A stretch of 64,000 bases of DNA from Propionibacteriaceae bacterium P6A17 (lineage in GTDB: Bacteria; Actinomycetota; Actinomycetes; Propionibacteriales; Propionibacteriaceae): NCBI GenBank assembly GCA_000619965.1, contig JHVD01000007.1, forward strand, positions 124,001-188,000. The letters run 5' to 3'. Positions 1-7,732 of this stretch are shown here, piece by piece. Position 1 is the stretch's first letter; the number at the start of each line of letters is the position of its first letter. Both the position numbers and the translations under genes were made by a program. The notes under the pieces are model-generated. The model saw nothing but the letters and a program-made list of their open reading frames with translations, was not told where the DNA came from and made no database searches.

Positions 1-294
1 CTGGCAGTGGTCGGTGTGGAGCGCGATGTTGACGGGGTAGTTCTTGGCGACCTCCTTGGCGAACTTCGCCAGCGCCACGGCGCCAGTGACCATGTCCTTG
101 ACGGTGGCCCCGGAGGCGTACTCGGCGCCGCCGGTGGAGACCTGGATGATGCCGTCGGAGCCCGCCTCGGCGAAGCCGCGCATGGCGGCGATGACGGTCT
201 GCGAGGAAGTCACGTTGATGGCCGGGTAGGCGAAGCGGTTCGCCTTGGCCCGGTCGAGCATTTCGGCGTAGACCTCGGGAGTTGCAATGGGCAT
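1..294 (-). CDS. fba: Class II fructose-bisphosphate aldolase, N-terminal part (cut by window edge)
   Basis: This is the first 98 codons of a class II (metal-dependent) fructose-bisphosphate aldolase, which interconverts fructose-1,6-bisphosphate with glyceraldehyde-3-phosphate and dihydroxyacetone phosphate in the cytoplasm. The visible part begins MPIATPEVYAEML, carries the conserved FAYPAINVTSSQT stretch and a STGGAEYASG segment, and ends at HTDHCQ, the HTDHC zinc-ligand motif of the family. The ATG at 294 is preceded by a good AGAAAGAGG ribosome binding site, and a TAGGCT hexamer (334-339, minus strand) gives a plausible -10 and a short leader. The rest of the gene lies outside the window. 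The family call is secure; regulation is inferred. Confidence 0.95.
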   Translation of the reverse strand, partial: MPIATPEVYAEMLDRAKANRFAYPAINVTSSQTVIAAMRGFAEAGSDGIIQVSTGGAEYASGATVKDMVTGAVALAKFAKEVAKNYPVNIALHTDHCQ

Positions 295-402
295 TGGGGC
301 CTCTTTCTCAAGTACTGCCAATTGTCGTCTCCCAGCCTATCGTCCAAGTTGCGTCGGACGTCGGGCAGGGGCGGCATTGGCCGGGAGTCTCGCCGGGGCG
401 GC

Positions 403-939
403 TCAGGTGAGCACTTCGAGGCGGCGCCCGTCGAGGTGGTGGGCACCCAGGGAGACGGCTCGGATGGTGGAGTCGATGACCGCCGGCGACGCGTCGAGCA
501 TGCTGAGGGGCACTTCGACGGCGGGCTTGCCGTCGACGATGACGGCCAGTCTCGGCCCTGCCCCGCCCCGGCCGCCGACGACGGTGACCGCCTCGATGTC
601 GGCCCAGCGCATGGCCTGCTGTTCGGGCCACCGGAAGGCGAGACCCTCCGGGTCGATGAAGAAGCTGACGCCCTCCTCGATGCGCGCGAGGTCCTTCTTC
701 GCGCGGCTGAGCCCGACGAGGTTCACGACGAGCCACGCCACCGAGCTCGCCACCCAGAGCGTGATGAACGCGCCGAGCCCGACGGGGCCCCAGTCGGGGC
801 GTGCCCAGAGGAGGATGGCGGCGAGGATCCCGAGCGAGAGGAACGTGGAGAACCATCGCCAACGCAGCGCGCGCCGCTGGTGCGTGACCCGCGCCGCCGT
901 CGGGAGCGGCGTCAGATTCACCGCAAAGCGTTCCTGCAT
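403..939 (-). CDS. PH-domain-like small membrane protein
   Basis: A 178-residue protein with a basic N-terminus, two hydrophobic segments at about residues 30-48 and 55-80, and a soluble C-terminal half containing GVSFFIDPEGLAFRWPEQ and a RWADIEAVTVVGG segment. Such a two-helix plus beta-rich arrangement resembles the bacterial PH-domain (bPH/YcxB-like) membrane proteins common in Actinobacteria, whose role is unknown. A longer reading from a TTG at 969 is possible, but ATG 939 is preferred because a TAGAGT hexamer at 947-952 sits 7 nt before it, which fits a leaderless transcript. It stands alone between fba and the methyltransferase gene. The family assignment is by pattern only. Confidence 0.7.
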   Translation of the reverse strand: MQERFAVNLTPLPTAARVTHQRRALRWRWFSTFLSLGILAAILLWARPDWGPVGLGAFITLWVASSVAWLVVNLVGLSRAKKDLARIEEGVSFFIDPEGLAFRWPEQQAMRWADIEAVTVVGGRGGAGPRLAVIVDGKPAVEVPLSMLDASPAVIDSTIRAVSLGAHHLDGRRLEVLT

Positions 940-946
940 GCCCGTC

Positions 947-952
947 ACTCTA
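947..952 (-). promoter_or_regulatory. -10 element (TAGAGT) for a leaderless transcript
   Basis: TAGAGT on the minus strand ends 7 nt before the ATG at 939. No ribosome binding site is present, so the mRNA probably starts at or next to the start codon. Confidence 0.5.
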
Positions 953-1012
953 GCGCCAGCGCTCGGCAAGCGGTCCGGCGAGCGCGCCGAGCCGGGCGGC
1001 GGCCCCTCGGCG

Positions 1013-1636
1013 TCACCGGTGCTGCAGGGACCAGTGGTACATCGCGATCGCGGCGGCGGCGCCAGCGTTCATGGAGCGCGTCGAGCCGTACTGCGTGATC
1101 GCGACGAGCCGCTCGCAGCCGGCGACCATCGCGTCGGTGAGCCCCGGCCCCTCGGAGCCGAACACCAAGCAGCAGCGCTCCGGCAACGCAGCCCGCTCGA
1201 GCGGCACCGATCCGGGCAGGTTGTCGACGCCGATCGGCGTCACCCCCTCGGCCGCCAGCCACGCAAACAGCGTGGCCTCGTCGTCGTGGTGGATCACGTG
1301 CAGGTAGCGGTCGGTGACCATCGCGCCGCGACGGTTCCAGCGCCGCTTGCCGACGATGTGCACGGCGGCGACGTTGAAGGCGTTGGCGGTGCGCACCATG
1401 GAGCCGATGTTGAAGTCATGCTCCCAGTTCTGGATGGCGACGTGCAGGGGCGCGCGGTGCCGGTCGAGGTCGTCGACGATGGCCTCCAGCCGCCAGTAGC
1501 GGTAGTGGTCGCGGACGTTGCGACGGTCGCCCTCGCGCAGGAGTGCTGGGTCGAGCCGGGGGTCGTCGGGCCACGGCTGCGGGTGCGGGCCGACGCCGAC
1601 CGTCGGCGCGGTGGGGTCGTCTGGCTGCTCACTCAC
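1013..1636 (-). CDS. TrmH/SpoU-family RNA 2'-O-methyltransferase
   Basis: A 207-residue SPOUT methyltransferase that should transfer a methyl group from S-adenosylmethionine to a ribose 2'-OH in tRNA or rRNA. The three family motifs are visible in order: HDFNIGSMVRTANAF (motif 1, with the asparagine and arginine), CCLVFGSEGPGL (motif 2) and ITQYGSTRSMNAGAAAAIAM (motif 3, forming the knotted SAM pocket). A proline-rich N-terminal extension of about 40 residues precedes the domain. The GTG start at 1636 is chosen because TAGGCT lies exactly 6 nt upstream. The RNA target cannot be told from the sequence. It is divergent from pdxK with about 66 nt between the start codons. Confidence 0.88.
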   Translation of the reverse strand: MSEQPDDPTAPTVGVGPHPQPWPDDPRLDPALLREGDRRNVRDHYRYWRLEAIVDDLDRHRAPLHVAIQNWEHDFNIGSMVRTANAFNVAAVHIVGKRRWNRRGAMVTDRYLHVIHHDDEATLFAWLAAEGVTPIGVDNLPGSVPLERAALPERCCLVFGSEGPGLTDAMVAGCERLVAITQYGSTRSMNAGAAAAIAMYHWSLQHR

Positions 1637-1642
1637 CGCGCC

Positions 1643-1648
1643 AGCCTA
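1643..1648 (-). promoter_or_regulatory. -10 element (TAGGCT) for a leaderless transcript
   Basis: TAGGCT on the minus strand is 6 nt from the GTG at 1636, with no ribosome binding site. It defines the start of the methyltransferase gene. Confidence 0.6.
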
Positions 1649-1690
1649 CGGGGTCGCGGACAGCGCGTGGCAACTGCTTGGCGGGCGCAA

Positions 1691-1696
1691 TAGGCT
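1691..1696 (+). promoter_or_regulatory. -10 element (TAGGCT) for leaderless pdxK
   Basis: TAGGCT is 6 nt before the ATG at 1703, leaving no room for a leader or ribosome binding site. This also argues against a TPP riboswitch upstream of this kinase. Confidence 0.6.
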
Positions 1697-1702
1697 GAGC
1701 GC

Positions 1703-2509
1703 ATGGTCAACATTGCATTCACGATCGCGGGCTCCGAGGCCAGCGGCGGCGCCGGCGCCCAGACGGACATCAAGACGTTCCACGAGCTCGGCACCTTCGG
1801 CGTCATCGCCCTCACCTGCATCGTCTCCTTCGACCCCAAGAACGACTGGGGCCATCGCTTCGTGCCCGTCGACGCACAGGTGATCCGCGACCAGATCGAG
1901 GCCGCCACCTCGGTGCACGACATCGACACCGTCAAGATCGGCATGCTGGGCACGCCCGCGACGATCGCCGCCGTCGCCGATGAGCTGGGCAAGCGCGAGT
2001 GGCGCCACATCGTCGTCGATCCGGTCCTCATCTGCAAGGGCCAGGAGCCGGGCGCCGCGCTCGACACCGACAACGCGCTGAAGGAGCAGATCCTCCCCAA
2101 GGCCACCGTGCTCACCCCGAACGTCTTCGAGGCCAGCACCCTCTCGGGTGTCGAGGTCACCGACCTCGACTCGCTGAAGGAGGCCGCCAAGCGCATCCAC
2201 GAGCTCGGCGTGCCGTACGTCGTAGCGAAGGGTGGCGCCGTGCTGCCCGGCGACGAGGCCATCGACGTGCTCTACGACGGCAAGGAGTTCACCGAGTTCC
2301 GCGCCCCGAAGGTGGGCGAACGCTACGTCTCCGGCGCCGGCTGCACGCTCGCTGCCGCAATCACGGCCGAGCTCGCCAAGGGAGCCGACGTGAAGGACGC
2401 CGTCCGCGTCGCCAAGGCGTTCGTCACCCAGGCGATCGAGCATCGCGTCACCCCGCACACACCCTTCGACGAGGTCTACCAGGGCGGCTTCGACGCCTCA
2501 CTGGCCTGA
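1703..2509 (+). CDS. pdxK: PdxK/ThiD-family pyridoxal / hydroxymethylpyrimidine kinase
   Basis: A 268-residue ribokinase-fold kinase. It should phosphorylate pyridoxine, pyridoxal or pyridoxamine with ATP, possibly also hydroxymethylpyrimidine, in the B6 salvage or thiamine pathways. The glycine-rich substrate segment TIAGSEASGGAGAQTDIKTF is near the N-terminus; VVDPVLICKG, LTPNVFEAS and the anion-hole/catalytic SGAGCTLAAAI with a cysteine follow. The overall wording (IVSFDPKNDWGHRFVP, DVLYDGKEF, AELAKGADVKDA) matches the Bacillus subtilis PdxK subgroup, which was first called ThiD, so PdxK activity is favoured. It is monocistronic, starts leaderless and ends in a strong hairpin at 2545-2576. 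Confidence 0.88.
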   Translation: MVNIAFTIAGSEASGGAGAQTDIKTFHELGTFGVIALTCIVSFDPKNDWGHRFVPVDAQVIRDQIEAATSVHDIDTVKIGMLGTPATIAAVADELGKREWRHIVVDPVLICKGQEPGAALDTDNALKEQILPKATVLTPNVFEASTLSGVEVTDLDSLKEAAKRIHELGVPYVVAKGGAVLPGDEAIDVLYDGKEFTEFRAPKVGERYVSGAGCTLAAAITAELAKGADVKDAVRVAKAFVTQAIEHRVTPHTPFDEVYQGGFDASLA

Positions 2510-2544
2510 CTCCGCGGGCCTCGGCACGACGAGGACAGACGAGC

Positions 2545-2576
2545 GGCGCCCCCGGTCTTGCGTGACCGGGGGCGCC
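2545..2576. terminator. Bidirectional terminator hairpin between pdxK and yceI
   Basis: A perfect 13-bp stem (arms 2545-2557 and 2564-2576, beginning GGCGCCCC) encloses a 6-nt loop. It sits between two convergent genes and can end transcription of both. There is no clear T-run, as is common in high-GC genomes. Confidence 0.85.
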
Positions 2577-2597
2577 GTCCGAGTATGGGGGGAAAGC

Positions 2598-3128
2598 TCA
2601 GGCCTGCTTGATGGCCGAGATCTCGAACTCGAGCTTGACCTTGTCGGAGACGAGGAGGCCGCCGGTCTCGAGCGCGGCGTTCCAGGTGAGGCCGAACTCG
2701 GAGCGCAGCACGTCCACGGAGCCCTCGAAGCCGACGCGCTCGTTGCCGAACGGGTCCTTCGCCTCGCCCTGGTACTCGAAGGGGATGGTGAGGGTCTTGG
2801 TGACGTCCTTGATGGTCAGGTCGCCGGTGATCTCGACGACGTCGCCCTTGATCTCGTACTGCGTGGAGGTGAAGGTCATCGTCGGGAACTGCTCGACGTC
2901 GAAGAAGTCGCCGCTGCGCAGGTGGTTGTCGCGGTCGGCGTTGCGGGTGTTGACCGAGGCCACCTGGATGGTGACGTCGAGCTTCGGGTCATCGGTGAGC
3001 ACCGCGGTGCCGGTGAAGTCCTCGAACGAGCCGCGGACCTTGGTCACCATCGCGTGACGGGTGACGAAGGAGAGGGTGGAGTGGGTGGGGTCGAGCACGT
3101 AGGTGCCGGAGAGGTCCTGGAGAGCCAT
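2598..3128 (-). CDS. YceI-family lipid-binding (lipocalin-like) protein
   Basis: A 176-residue YceI-domain protein, a beta-barrel family that binds polyisoprenoid-type lipids. Diagnostic features are the start SGTYVLDPTHSTLSFVTRH, the central SVNTRNADRDNHLRSGDFF with FPTMTF, and the closing FGLTWNAALETGG with LEFEIS. No signal peptide is visible, so it is probably cytoplasmic, as many actinobacterial members are. ATG 3128 is chosen because AAAGGA lies 8 nt upstream; an in-frame extension to 3167 lacks a site. The promoter at 3157-3186 abuts the stop codon of the upstream DUF368 gene. The pathway is unknown. Confidence 0.92.
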   Translation of the reverse strand: MALQDLSGTYVLDPTHSTLSFVTRHAMVTKVRGSFEDFTGTAVLTDDPKLDVTIQVASVNTRNADRDNHLRSGDFFDVEQFPTMTFTSTQYEIKGDVVEITGDLTIKDVTKTLTIPFEYQGEAKDPFGNERVGFEGSVDVLRSEFGLTWNAALETGGLLVSDKVKLEFEISAIKQA

Positions 3129-3156
3129 TGTCGTTCCTTTCGAAGTGGATGACTCC

Positions 3157-3186
3157 ATCATAGCCACAGTTTTGTTGAAAGTACAA
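3157..3186 (-). promoter_or_regulatory. Promoter of yceI with overlapping inverted repeat
   Basis: On the minus strand TTGTAC (3186-3181) and TATGAT (3162-3157) are separated by 18 nt, a good vegetative promoter. GTTG and CAAC half-sites (3174-3177 and 3184-3187) overlap the -35 and could form a repressor site. The -35 lies directly beside the DUF368 stop codon. Confidence 0.55.
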
Positions 3187-4155
3187 CTAGTTTTCGACCG
3201 GGAGGCGTTCGCCTTCGGCGGACACGGTCTGCGGCCGGCTCAGCACCCGATCCATGACCACCAAGGCCAGCACGACGACGGCGCCCACCACCGCCAGCAG
3301 GAACACCACCCCCGCATCCGAGCCCGGAGCGAGCAGGGCGCCCTCGTCGGACTGCCACGGCCACAGCGCGCGCAGCGAGCCCAGCAGCAGGCCGGACATC
3401 GCAAACATCGTGCCCGTGTGGTGGTGCCCCAGCAGCCAGTGCAGCAACTTGATGAACAGCGCCAGCCCCGTCACCGCGCCCAGCCCGAACACCGCGATGT
3501 AGACGAGGTCACGATCGGCGATCGCACCCATCGTCGGCGCATACAGCCCCACCACCAGCAGGAAGAACGAGCCCGACACTCCCGGCAACGCCAGCGCACA
3601 CACCGCCACCGCAGCGGCGCAGAACACCATCCACAAGGGAGGATTCGCCACCTCGGCGCCCGCCCCCGACGACGTCAGCCAGAACGCCACCCCGGCGGCG
3701 ACGACGAACCCGAGCACGTGGATCCACACGTGCCGACGCTGCACGCCCGCCCAGTCGACCATGACCAGCGGCACGACCACCGACGCGGCCACCATCCCCA
3801 GGAACAGGCCGCGCGACAGCGTCGGCGTGTCCGTCACGAACGACTCCATCACCCCCGCGAGCGACAGCACCATCGCGGCCATGCCGACCAGCATCGGAAT
3901 GAGCAACCACCAGTCGACGCGACGCATCCCGTCGGCAAACCCCCGCTTGCGGTCCGGGCCGACGACGAGCGCCTTGATGGCGCCGAGGAGATGGTTGCCG
4001 GCCGTGAGCACCCGCTCATAGACGCCGGTGATCAGCGCGATCGTGCCGCCGGAGACGCCGGGGATGAGCTCGGCGAGGCCGATCATGCCGCCGCGGACGG
4101 CGTTGTAGATCACGCCTCCCACCGAGGGGCGAGCGGGCAGGGAGGATTGCGCCAT
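3187..4155 (-). CDS. DUF368 membrane protein (PopT-type polyprenyl-phosphate transporter family)
   Basis: A 322-residue polytopic membrane protein with 8-10 hydrophobic segments. The N-terminal hallmark GGMIGLAELIPGVSGGTIAL and the repeated ALPGVSGSFFLLVVGLY identify the DUF368 family; the duplicated PGVSG motif is characteristic. Members of this family have been shown to recycle the cell-wall carrier lipid undecaprenyl phosphate across the membrane. ATG 4155 is chosen for the GAAAGG site upstream; the open frame extends further but shows no family sequence there. A different carrier-lipid-related family (TVP38/DedA-like) occurs at 31574-32281. Function is by family, not shown in this organism. 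Confidence 0.88.
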   Translation of the reverse strand: MAQSSLPARPSVGGVIYNAVRGGMIGLAELIPGVSGGTIALITGVYERVLTAGNHLLGAIKALVVGPDRKRGFADGMRRVDWWLLIPMLVGMAAMVLSLAGVMESFVTDTPTLSRGLFLGMVAASVVVPLVMVDWAGVQRRHVWIHVLGFVVAAGVAFWLTSSGAGAEVANPPLWMVFCAAAVAVCALALPGVSGSFFLLVVGLYAPTMGAIADRDLVYIAVFGLGAVTGLALFIKLLHWLLGHHHTGTMFAMSGLLLGSLRALWPWQSDEGALLAPGSDAGVVFLLAVVGAVVVLALVVMDRVLSRPQTVSAEGERLPVEN

Positions 4156-4291
4156 GGTGGCCTTTCGCTGGTGCGTGGCAGGGGTGCCCGCCGTCACCTC
4201 GACGCGGACCCCCTGCGGTGGACGCCTCCAGCCTAACCCGCCACCCGCGACGCCACGACGGCGCGGCGGCAGCGACGACCACGCGCCCGGC

Positions 4292-4834
4292 TCAGAGCCC
4301 CAGGTCGTCCAGCCCGACGGCGTACCGGTACTCGAGCCCAGCCTCGGCCACGCGCTCGGCGGCACCCGTCGCGCGGTCGAAGACCACCGCCACCGCCACG
4401 ATGTCGGCGCCCGCCTCGCGCAGCGCTTCGACGGCGGTCAGCGCGGATCCGCCCGTGGTGGACGTGTCCTCCACGACGAGCACCCTCCGCCCCGCCACGT
4501 CCGCGCCCTCGATGCGCCGCTGCAAGCCGTGCGCCTTTGCCTCCTTGCGCACCACGAACGCGTCGAGCCGCCCCCCATCGGCGGCCGCGGCGTGCAGCAT
4601 GGCGGTCGCGACGGGGTCTGCGCCGAGCGTGAGCCCGCCCACCGCGTCGAAGTCGAGGTCCTTCGTCAGTTCGCGCATCACGCGCCCGACGAGCGGCGAC
4701 GCGGCCCCGTCGAGGGTCACCCGTCGCATGTCGACGTAGTAGTCGGCCTCCTTGCCGGACGCCAGGGTCACCTTGCCGCGCACGACGGCCAGCCGCTGGA
4801 TGGCCTCGATGAGGTCTGCGCGATCGTTGCTCAT
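4292..4834 (-). CDS. pyrE: Orotate phosphoribosyltransferase
   Basis: A 180-residue enzyme that joins orotate to PRPP to give orotidine-5'-monophosphate in pyrimidine synthesis. The PRPP-binding signature VLVVEDTSTTGGS lies at about residues 119-131, and the orotate/PRPP-contact segment VVRKEAKAHGLQRRIEG precedes it. LASGKEADYYVDMR near residue 25 is the usual N-terminal motif. The ATG at 4834 overlaps the TGA of the sortase-like gene in an ATGA arrangement, so the two are translationally coupled, an odd partner for a nucleotide enzyme. No other pyr genes are nearby. Length is typical for the short actinobacterial form. Confidence 0.95.
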   Translation of the reverse strand: MSNDRADLIEAIQRLAVVRGKVTLASGKEADYYVDMRRVTLDGAASPLVGRVMRELTKDLDFDAVGGLTLGADPVATAMLHAAAADGGRLDAFVVRKEAKAHGLQRRIEGADVAGRRVLVVEDTSTTGGSALTAVEALREAGADIVAVAVVFDRATGAAERVAEAGLEYRYAVGLDDLGL

Positions 4835-5472
4835 TTGAGCTCCTTCTTCTTGAGCACTGCGAACCCCACCGCGAGATCGTCGGTGGGAATGAGGTCCTGT
4901 TCGGCCGTCAGCGTCAGGATGGATTCGTGGGCGTCGAAGTCCTTGCCGGGCACGGGGTCCAGCACCCACGTTGCGCCGTGTCCGACGGTGAGCGCCGCCG
5001 GCGCGACGCGCACCTCGTAGACGTAGCGGGCCAGGGAGGTCTCGAGCCGCACCTCGTCGCCCTCCTGCAGCTCCAGCAACCGCGCGAAGGGGCGGCCCTC
5101 GCCCACGCGATGGCCGGCGAGCGCGACGTTGCCCGCCTCGCCCGGCAGGTTGGTGGTCTCGTACCAAGCGACACCGCGGGCGAGCTGGTCGTCGCCGGCG
5201 CCCGCGAGCACGGGCACGCGCACGTCGATGCGGGGAATCTCGAGGATCCACGACGGCTCCCCCAGCGTCGGCGCCACCTCGACCTCCCCGCCCGCGGGCT
5301 CGGCGACGACACGCTCGGCCTGCGCGAGGGCCTCCCCCGTGGCGTTGGTCGCCAACTGGTGCCGCACGCCATACACCCAGCCTGCGCGCGCGCCGACGAT
5401 CAGCAGCAGCGCCAACACGAAGGCCAGCACGACGACGACAGGCGAGGGCGCTCGTCGCTGGCTGTGGGTCAT
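4831..5472 (-). CDS. Sortase-fold (class E-like) protein lacking catalytic Cys and Arg
   Basis: A 213-residue protein with a short cytoplasmic N-terminus, one membrane helix (about residues 12-30) and an extracytoplasmic sortase-type barrel: LEIPRIDVRVPVLAG, GVAWYETTNLPGEAGNVALAGHR (residues 99-122) with the family's catalytic His at 121. Where an active sortase reads LxTC, this protein reads LTAE (188-191), and the expected downstream arginine is a leucine (residue 200). There is no cysteine anywhere in the protein, so it cannot act as a transpeptidase by the known mechanism. The frame is intact and coupled to pyrE, which suggests a retained non-catalytic role rather than decay. Confidence 0.82.
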   Translation of the reverse strand: MTHSQRRAPSPVVVVLAFVLALLLIVGARAGWVYGVRHQLATNATGEALAQAERVVAEPAGGEVEVAPTLGEPSWILEIPRIDVRVPVLAGAGDDQLARGVAWYETTNLPGEAGNVALAGHRVGEGRPFARLLELQEGDEVRLETSLARYVYEVRVAPAALTVGHGATWVLDPVPGKDFDAHESILTLTAEQDLIPTDDLAVGFAVLKKKELK

Positions 5473-5504
5473 GGGGCCATTGTGGCGCACACGGCGACGA
5501 CGTG

Positions 5505-6314
5505 TCAGAACCACAGCCTGGACCAGGGCGGTTCGGGCGATGACTCGCAGTCCTCGTCGGTGAAGGGCGTCGCTCCGCCGGCCCACGCGTGCGCCTCCTC
5601 GCCGACGATCCACCGGTAGCCCGCGGGCAGGCCGGCGGAGGCGCGGACGATGCCGCGCGCATCCGGCTTGTCCATCGCCGCCACCAACAACAGATTCCCG
5701 AAGCGTCGTCCCTTGTGGACGGCAGGTTCTGCCCCGACGAGCAGGTGCCGCCAACCGTGGCGGAGGCTGGCGACGGCGCGCTTGGTCCAGCCGAACGGGG
5801 CCTGGTCGGTGACGTTGAGGATCACCACCGCCTGGCCGCGCAGGACGCGGCGGACCTCGTCGAGTGCCTCTTGGGTGACGAGTTCGGCGGGCACCCGGGC
5901 CCCGTCGAAGGCGTCGACGATGACGACGTCGGCCCACTCGTCGCGCATCTGGGCAAGCCCCGCGCGGCCGTCGACGTCGCGCACCTTGATGCCGGAACGC
6001 TTCGGCAGCGGCGTCTTGCGGCGCACTTCGGCGGTCAGCTCGACGTTGGGTTCGCACACCACCTGCGCGGTCTCCGGGCGCCGCCACTCGATCCAGCGCG
6101 GGATCGTCAGTCCGCCGCCACCGAGGTGCACGATCCGCAGCCGCTCACCGGCCGGCGCCCGCAGCGCCGTGTGGTCGAGCACCATCGCGATGTGCTGCAC
6201 GTACTCGAAGAGCAGGAAGTCCGGCCGCGACGGGTCCACCCACGACTGCTGGGCGCGACCGAACATCACCCGAAACGCACCGGGCACCGCATCGTCGGGC
6301 ACGAGGTACTCCAT
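5505..6314 (-). CDS. Spermidine-synthase-like methyltransferase-fold protein
   Basis: A 269-residue Rossmann-fold protein of the spermidine synthase-like superfamily. Visible elements are QHIAMVLDH, the glycine-rich nucleotide loop RIVHLGGGGLTIPRW, the acidic second-strand end CEPN, and ADVVIVDAFDGARVP, equivalent to the substrate-binding DAFDG segment. Actinobacterial members of this stand-alone type have no proven polyamine activity, and no speD-like gene is nearby. The ATG at 6314 is preceded by TAGGCT 7 nt upstream, so the mRNA is probably leaderless. It diverges from the MATE transporter gene with only 54 nt between start codons. Confidence 0.82.
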   Translation of the reverse strand: MEYLVPDDAVPGAFRVMFGRAQQSWVDPSRPDFLLFEYVQHIAMVLDHTALRAPAGERLRIVHLGGGGLTIPRWIEWRRPETAQVVCEPNVELTAEVRRKTPLPKRSGIKVRDVDGRAGLAQMRDEWADVVIVDAFDGARVPAELVTQEALDEVRRVLRGQAVVILNVTDQAPFGWTKRAVASLRHGWRHLLVGAEPAVHKGRRFGNLLLVAAMDKPDARGIVRASAGLPAGYRWIVGEEAHAWAGGATPFTDEDCESSPEPPWSRLWF

Positions 6315-6321
6315 CCCCCGC

Positions 6322-6327
6322 AGCCTA
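6322..6327 (-). promoter_or_regulatory. -10 element (TAGGCT) for a leaderless transcript
   Basis: TAGGCT on the minus strand is 7 nt from the ATG at 6314. A second TAGGCT on the opposite strand at 6356 serves the divergent MATE gene. Confidence 0.55.
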
Positions 6328-6355
6328 CCCGTCGGAGGCGGGGCGTCGACGGGGA

Positions 6356-6361
6356 TAGGCT
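6356..6361 (+). promoter_or_regulatory. -10 element (TAGGCT) for leaderless MATE gene
   Basis: TAGGCT is 7 nt before the ATG at 6369, and no ribosome binding site is visible. Confidence 0.55.
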
Positions 6362-6368
6362 TACGCGC

Positions 6369-7679
6369 ATGTCCTTGACCCGCCGAGTGCTGGCGCTGGC
6401 CGTCCCCGCCTTCGCCACGCTCATCGCGCAACCCCTGATGACGCTCGCGGACACGTGGGTCGTGGGCCGTCTCGGCACCGACGCGCTGGCGGGCCTGGGC
6501 GTGGGGTCGGTGGTGCTGGCGACCGTCGTGGGGCTCATGATCTTCCTCGCCTACGGCTCGACGGCGACGGTGTCGCGCCAGGTGGGCGCGGGGCGGCAGC
6601 GGCGCGGGTTGGAGCTCGGCGTGCAGGCGATGTGGCTCGGGCTGGCCATCGGGCTCATCCTCGCGGGCGTGCTCGCGCTGGGGGCGGGCTGGCTCGTCGC
6701 CGCGCTGGGCGCCGAGGGCGAGGTGGCCCGGCACGCCGTCGCCTATCTGCTGTGGGCGCTGCCCGGCATTCCCGGGATGCTCGTCGTGATGGCCGCCACG
6801 GGCACCTTCCGAGGATTCGAGGACGCGGTCACCCCGCTGGTGCTGACGATCGCGGCGGCGGCACTGAACGTCGTACTCAACGTCACGTTCGTGCTGGTGT
6901 GGCGTTGGGGCATCGGTGGGGCAGGGTTGGCGACGGCGATCGCGGAGACGTCGATGGGGCTCGTCGCCGCCGTGTTGATCGCGCGACGGGCCGCCGCCAG
7001 TGGAGCGCGCCTTGCCCCGTCGGGGGCCGACATGCGGCTGGGGCTCGTCATCGGGCTGCCGCTGATGTTGCGCACCTTGTCGCTGCGCGTGGCGATCCTG
7101 CTGACCACCGCCGTCGCGACGGCCCAGGGCGCGGCCGCGCTGGCCGCACACCACGTCGTGATGCAACTGTGGAACTTCCTCGCCAACGCGCTGGATGCGA
7201 TCGCCATCGCGGGGCAGACGATCATCGGCACCGCGTTGGGAGCCGACGACCGCGGGCAGGCGCGCGAGTTCACCCGACGGATGACGCGCTGGGCGTTGGG
7301 CGTCGGGCTGGTGCTGGGCGTCGCGGTGGCGATCACGCGCGCTCCGGTGGGCTGGTTCTTCGCGCCGGATGCGGAGGTGTCCGCGCTGACGAGGGCGCTG
7401 CTGCTCGTCGTCGCTGCGGCGCTGCCCCTTGCCGGCTACGTGTTCCTCCTCGACGGCGTGCTGATCGGCGCCGGCGACGGGCCGTACCTGGCGAAGGCGG
7501 GCGTGGTGGCCCTGGCCATCTATGCGCCGCTGGCGGTGGCGGTGTTGCTGCTGCCGCGCGGTCAGGCGGGCCTGCTGGGGCTGTGGTGTGCGTTCGCGTT
7601 CGGCTACATGGGGGCGCGTGCGCTGACGCTCGGCCTGCGCGCTCGCGGCGACGGCTGGATGCGCGCCGGCGCCGACTAG
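6369..7679 (+). CDS. MATE-family multidrug/toxin efflux transporter
   Basis: A 436-residue membrane protein with about 12 hydrophobic helices arranged as two similar halves, the MATE layout. Family-typical stretches are ALAVPAFATLIAQPLMTLADTWVVG at the start (split here for length: a PxxxxxxxxPLxxxxDTxxVG pattern), GTFRGFEDAVTPL after the sixth helix, and the second-half NALDAIAIAGQTIIGTALGA. Members export cationic drugs or metabolites using Na+ or H+ gradients; the substrate here is unknown. It is monocistronic and leaderless. The downstream gene pcp is convergent, with about 50 nt between them and no obvious hairpin. Confidence 0.92.
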   Translation: MSLTRRVLALAVPAFATLIAQPLMTLADTWVVGRLGTDALAGLGVGSVVLATVVGLMIFLAYGSTATVSRQVGAGRQRRGLELGVQAMWLGLAIGLILAGVLALGAGWLVAALGAEGEVARHAVAYLLWALPGIPGMLVVMAATGTFRGFEDAVTPLVLTIAAAALNVVLNVTFVLVWRWGIGGAGLATAIAETSMGLVAAVLIARRAAASGARLAPSGADMRLGLVIGLPLMLRTLSLRVAILLTTAVATAQGAAALAAHHVVMQLWNFLANALDAIAIAGQTIIGTALGADDRGQAREFTRRMTRWALGVGLVLGVAVAITRAPVGWFFAPDAEVSALTRALLLVVAAALPLAGYVFLLDGVLIGAGDGPYLAKAGVVALAIYAPLAVAVLLLPRGQAGLLGLWCAFAFGYMGARALTLGLRARGDGWMRAGAD

Positions 7680-7732
7680 CGGTGTCGCGGGCCCGGCGAC
7701 GACTGCGGCCGGGCGCGGGGCACGCCCGCCCG

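Noticed and set aside
1640-1702. Possible TPP riboswitch upstream of the ThiD-like kinase
   Set aside because: The -10 lies 6 nt from the ATG, leaving no leader; the protein fits PdxK better.
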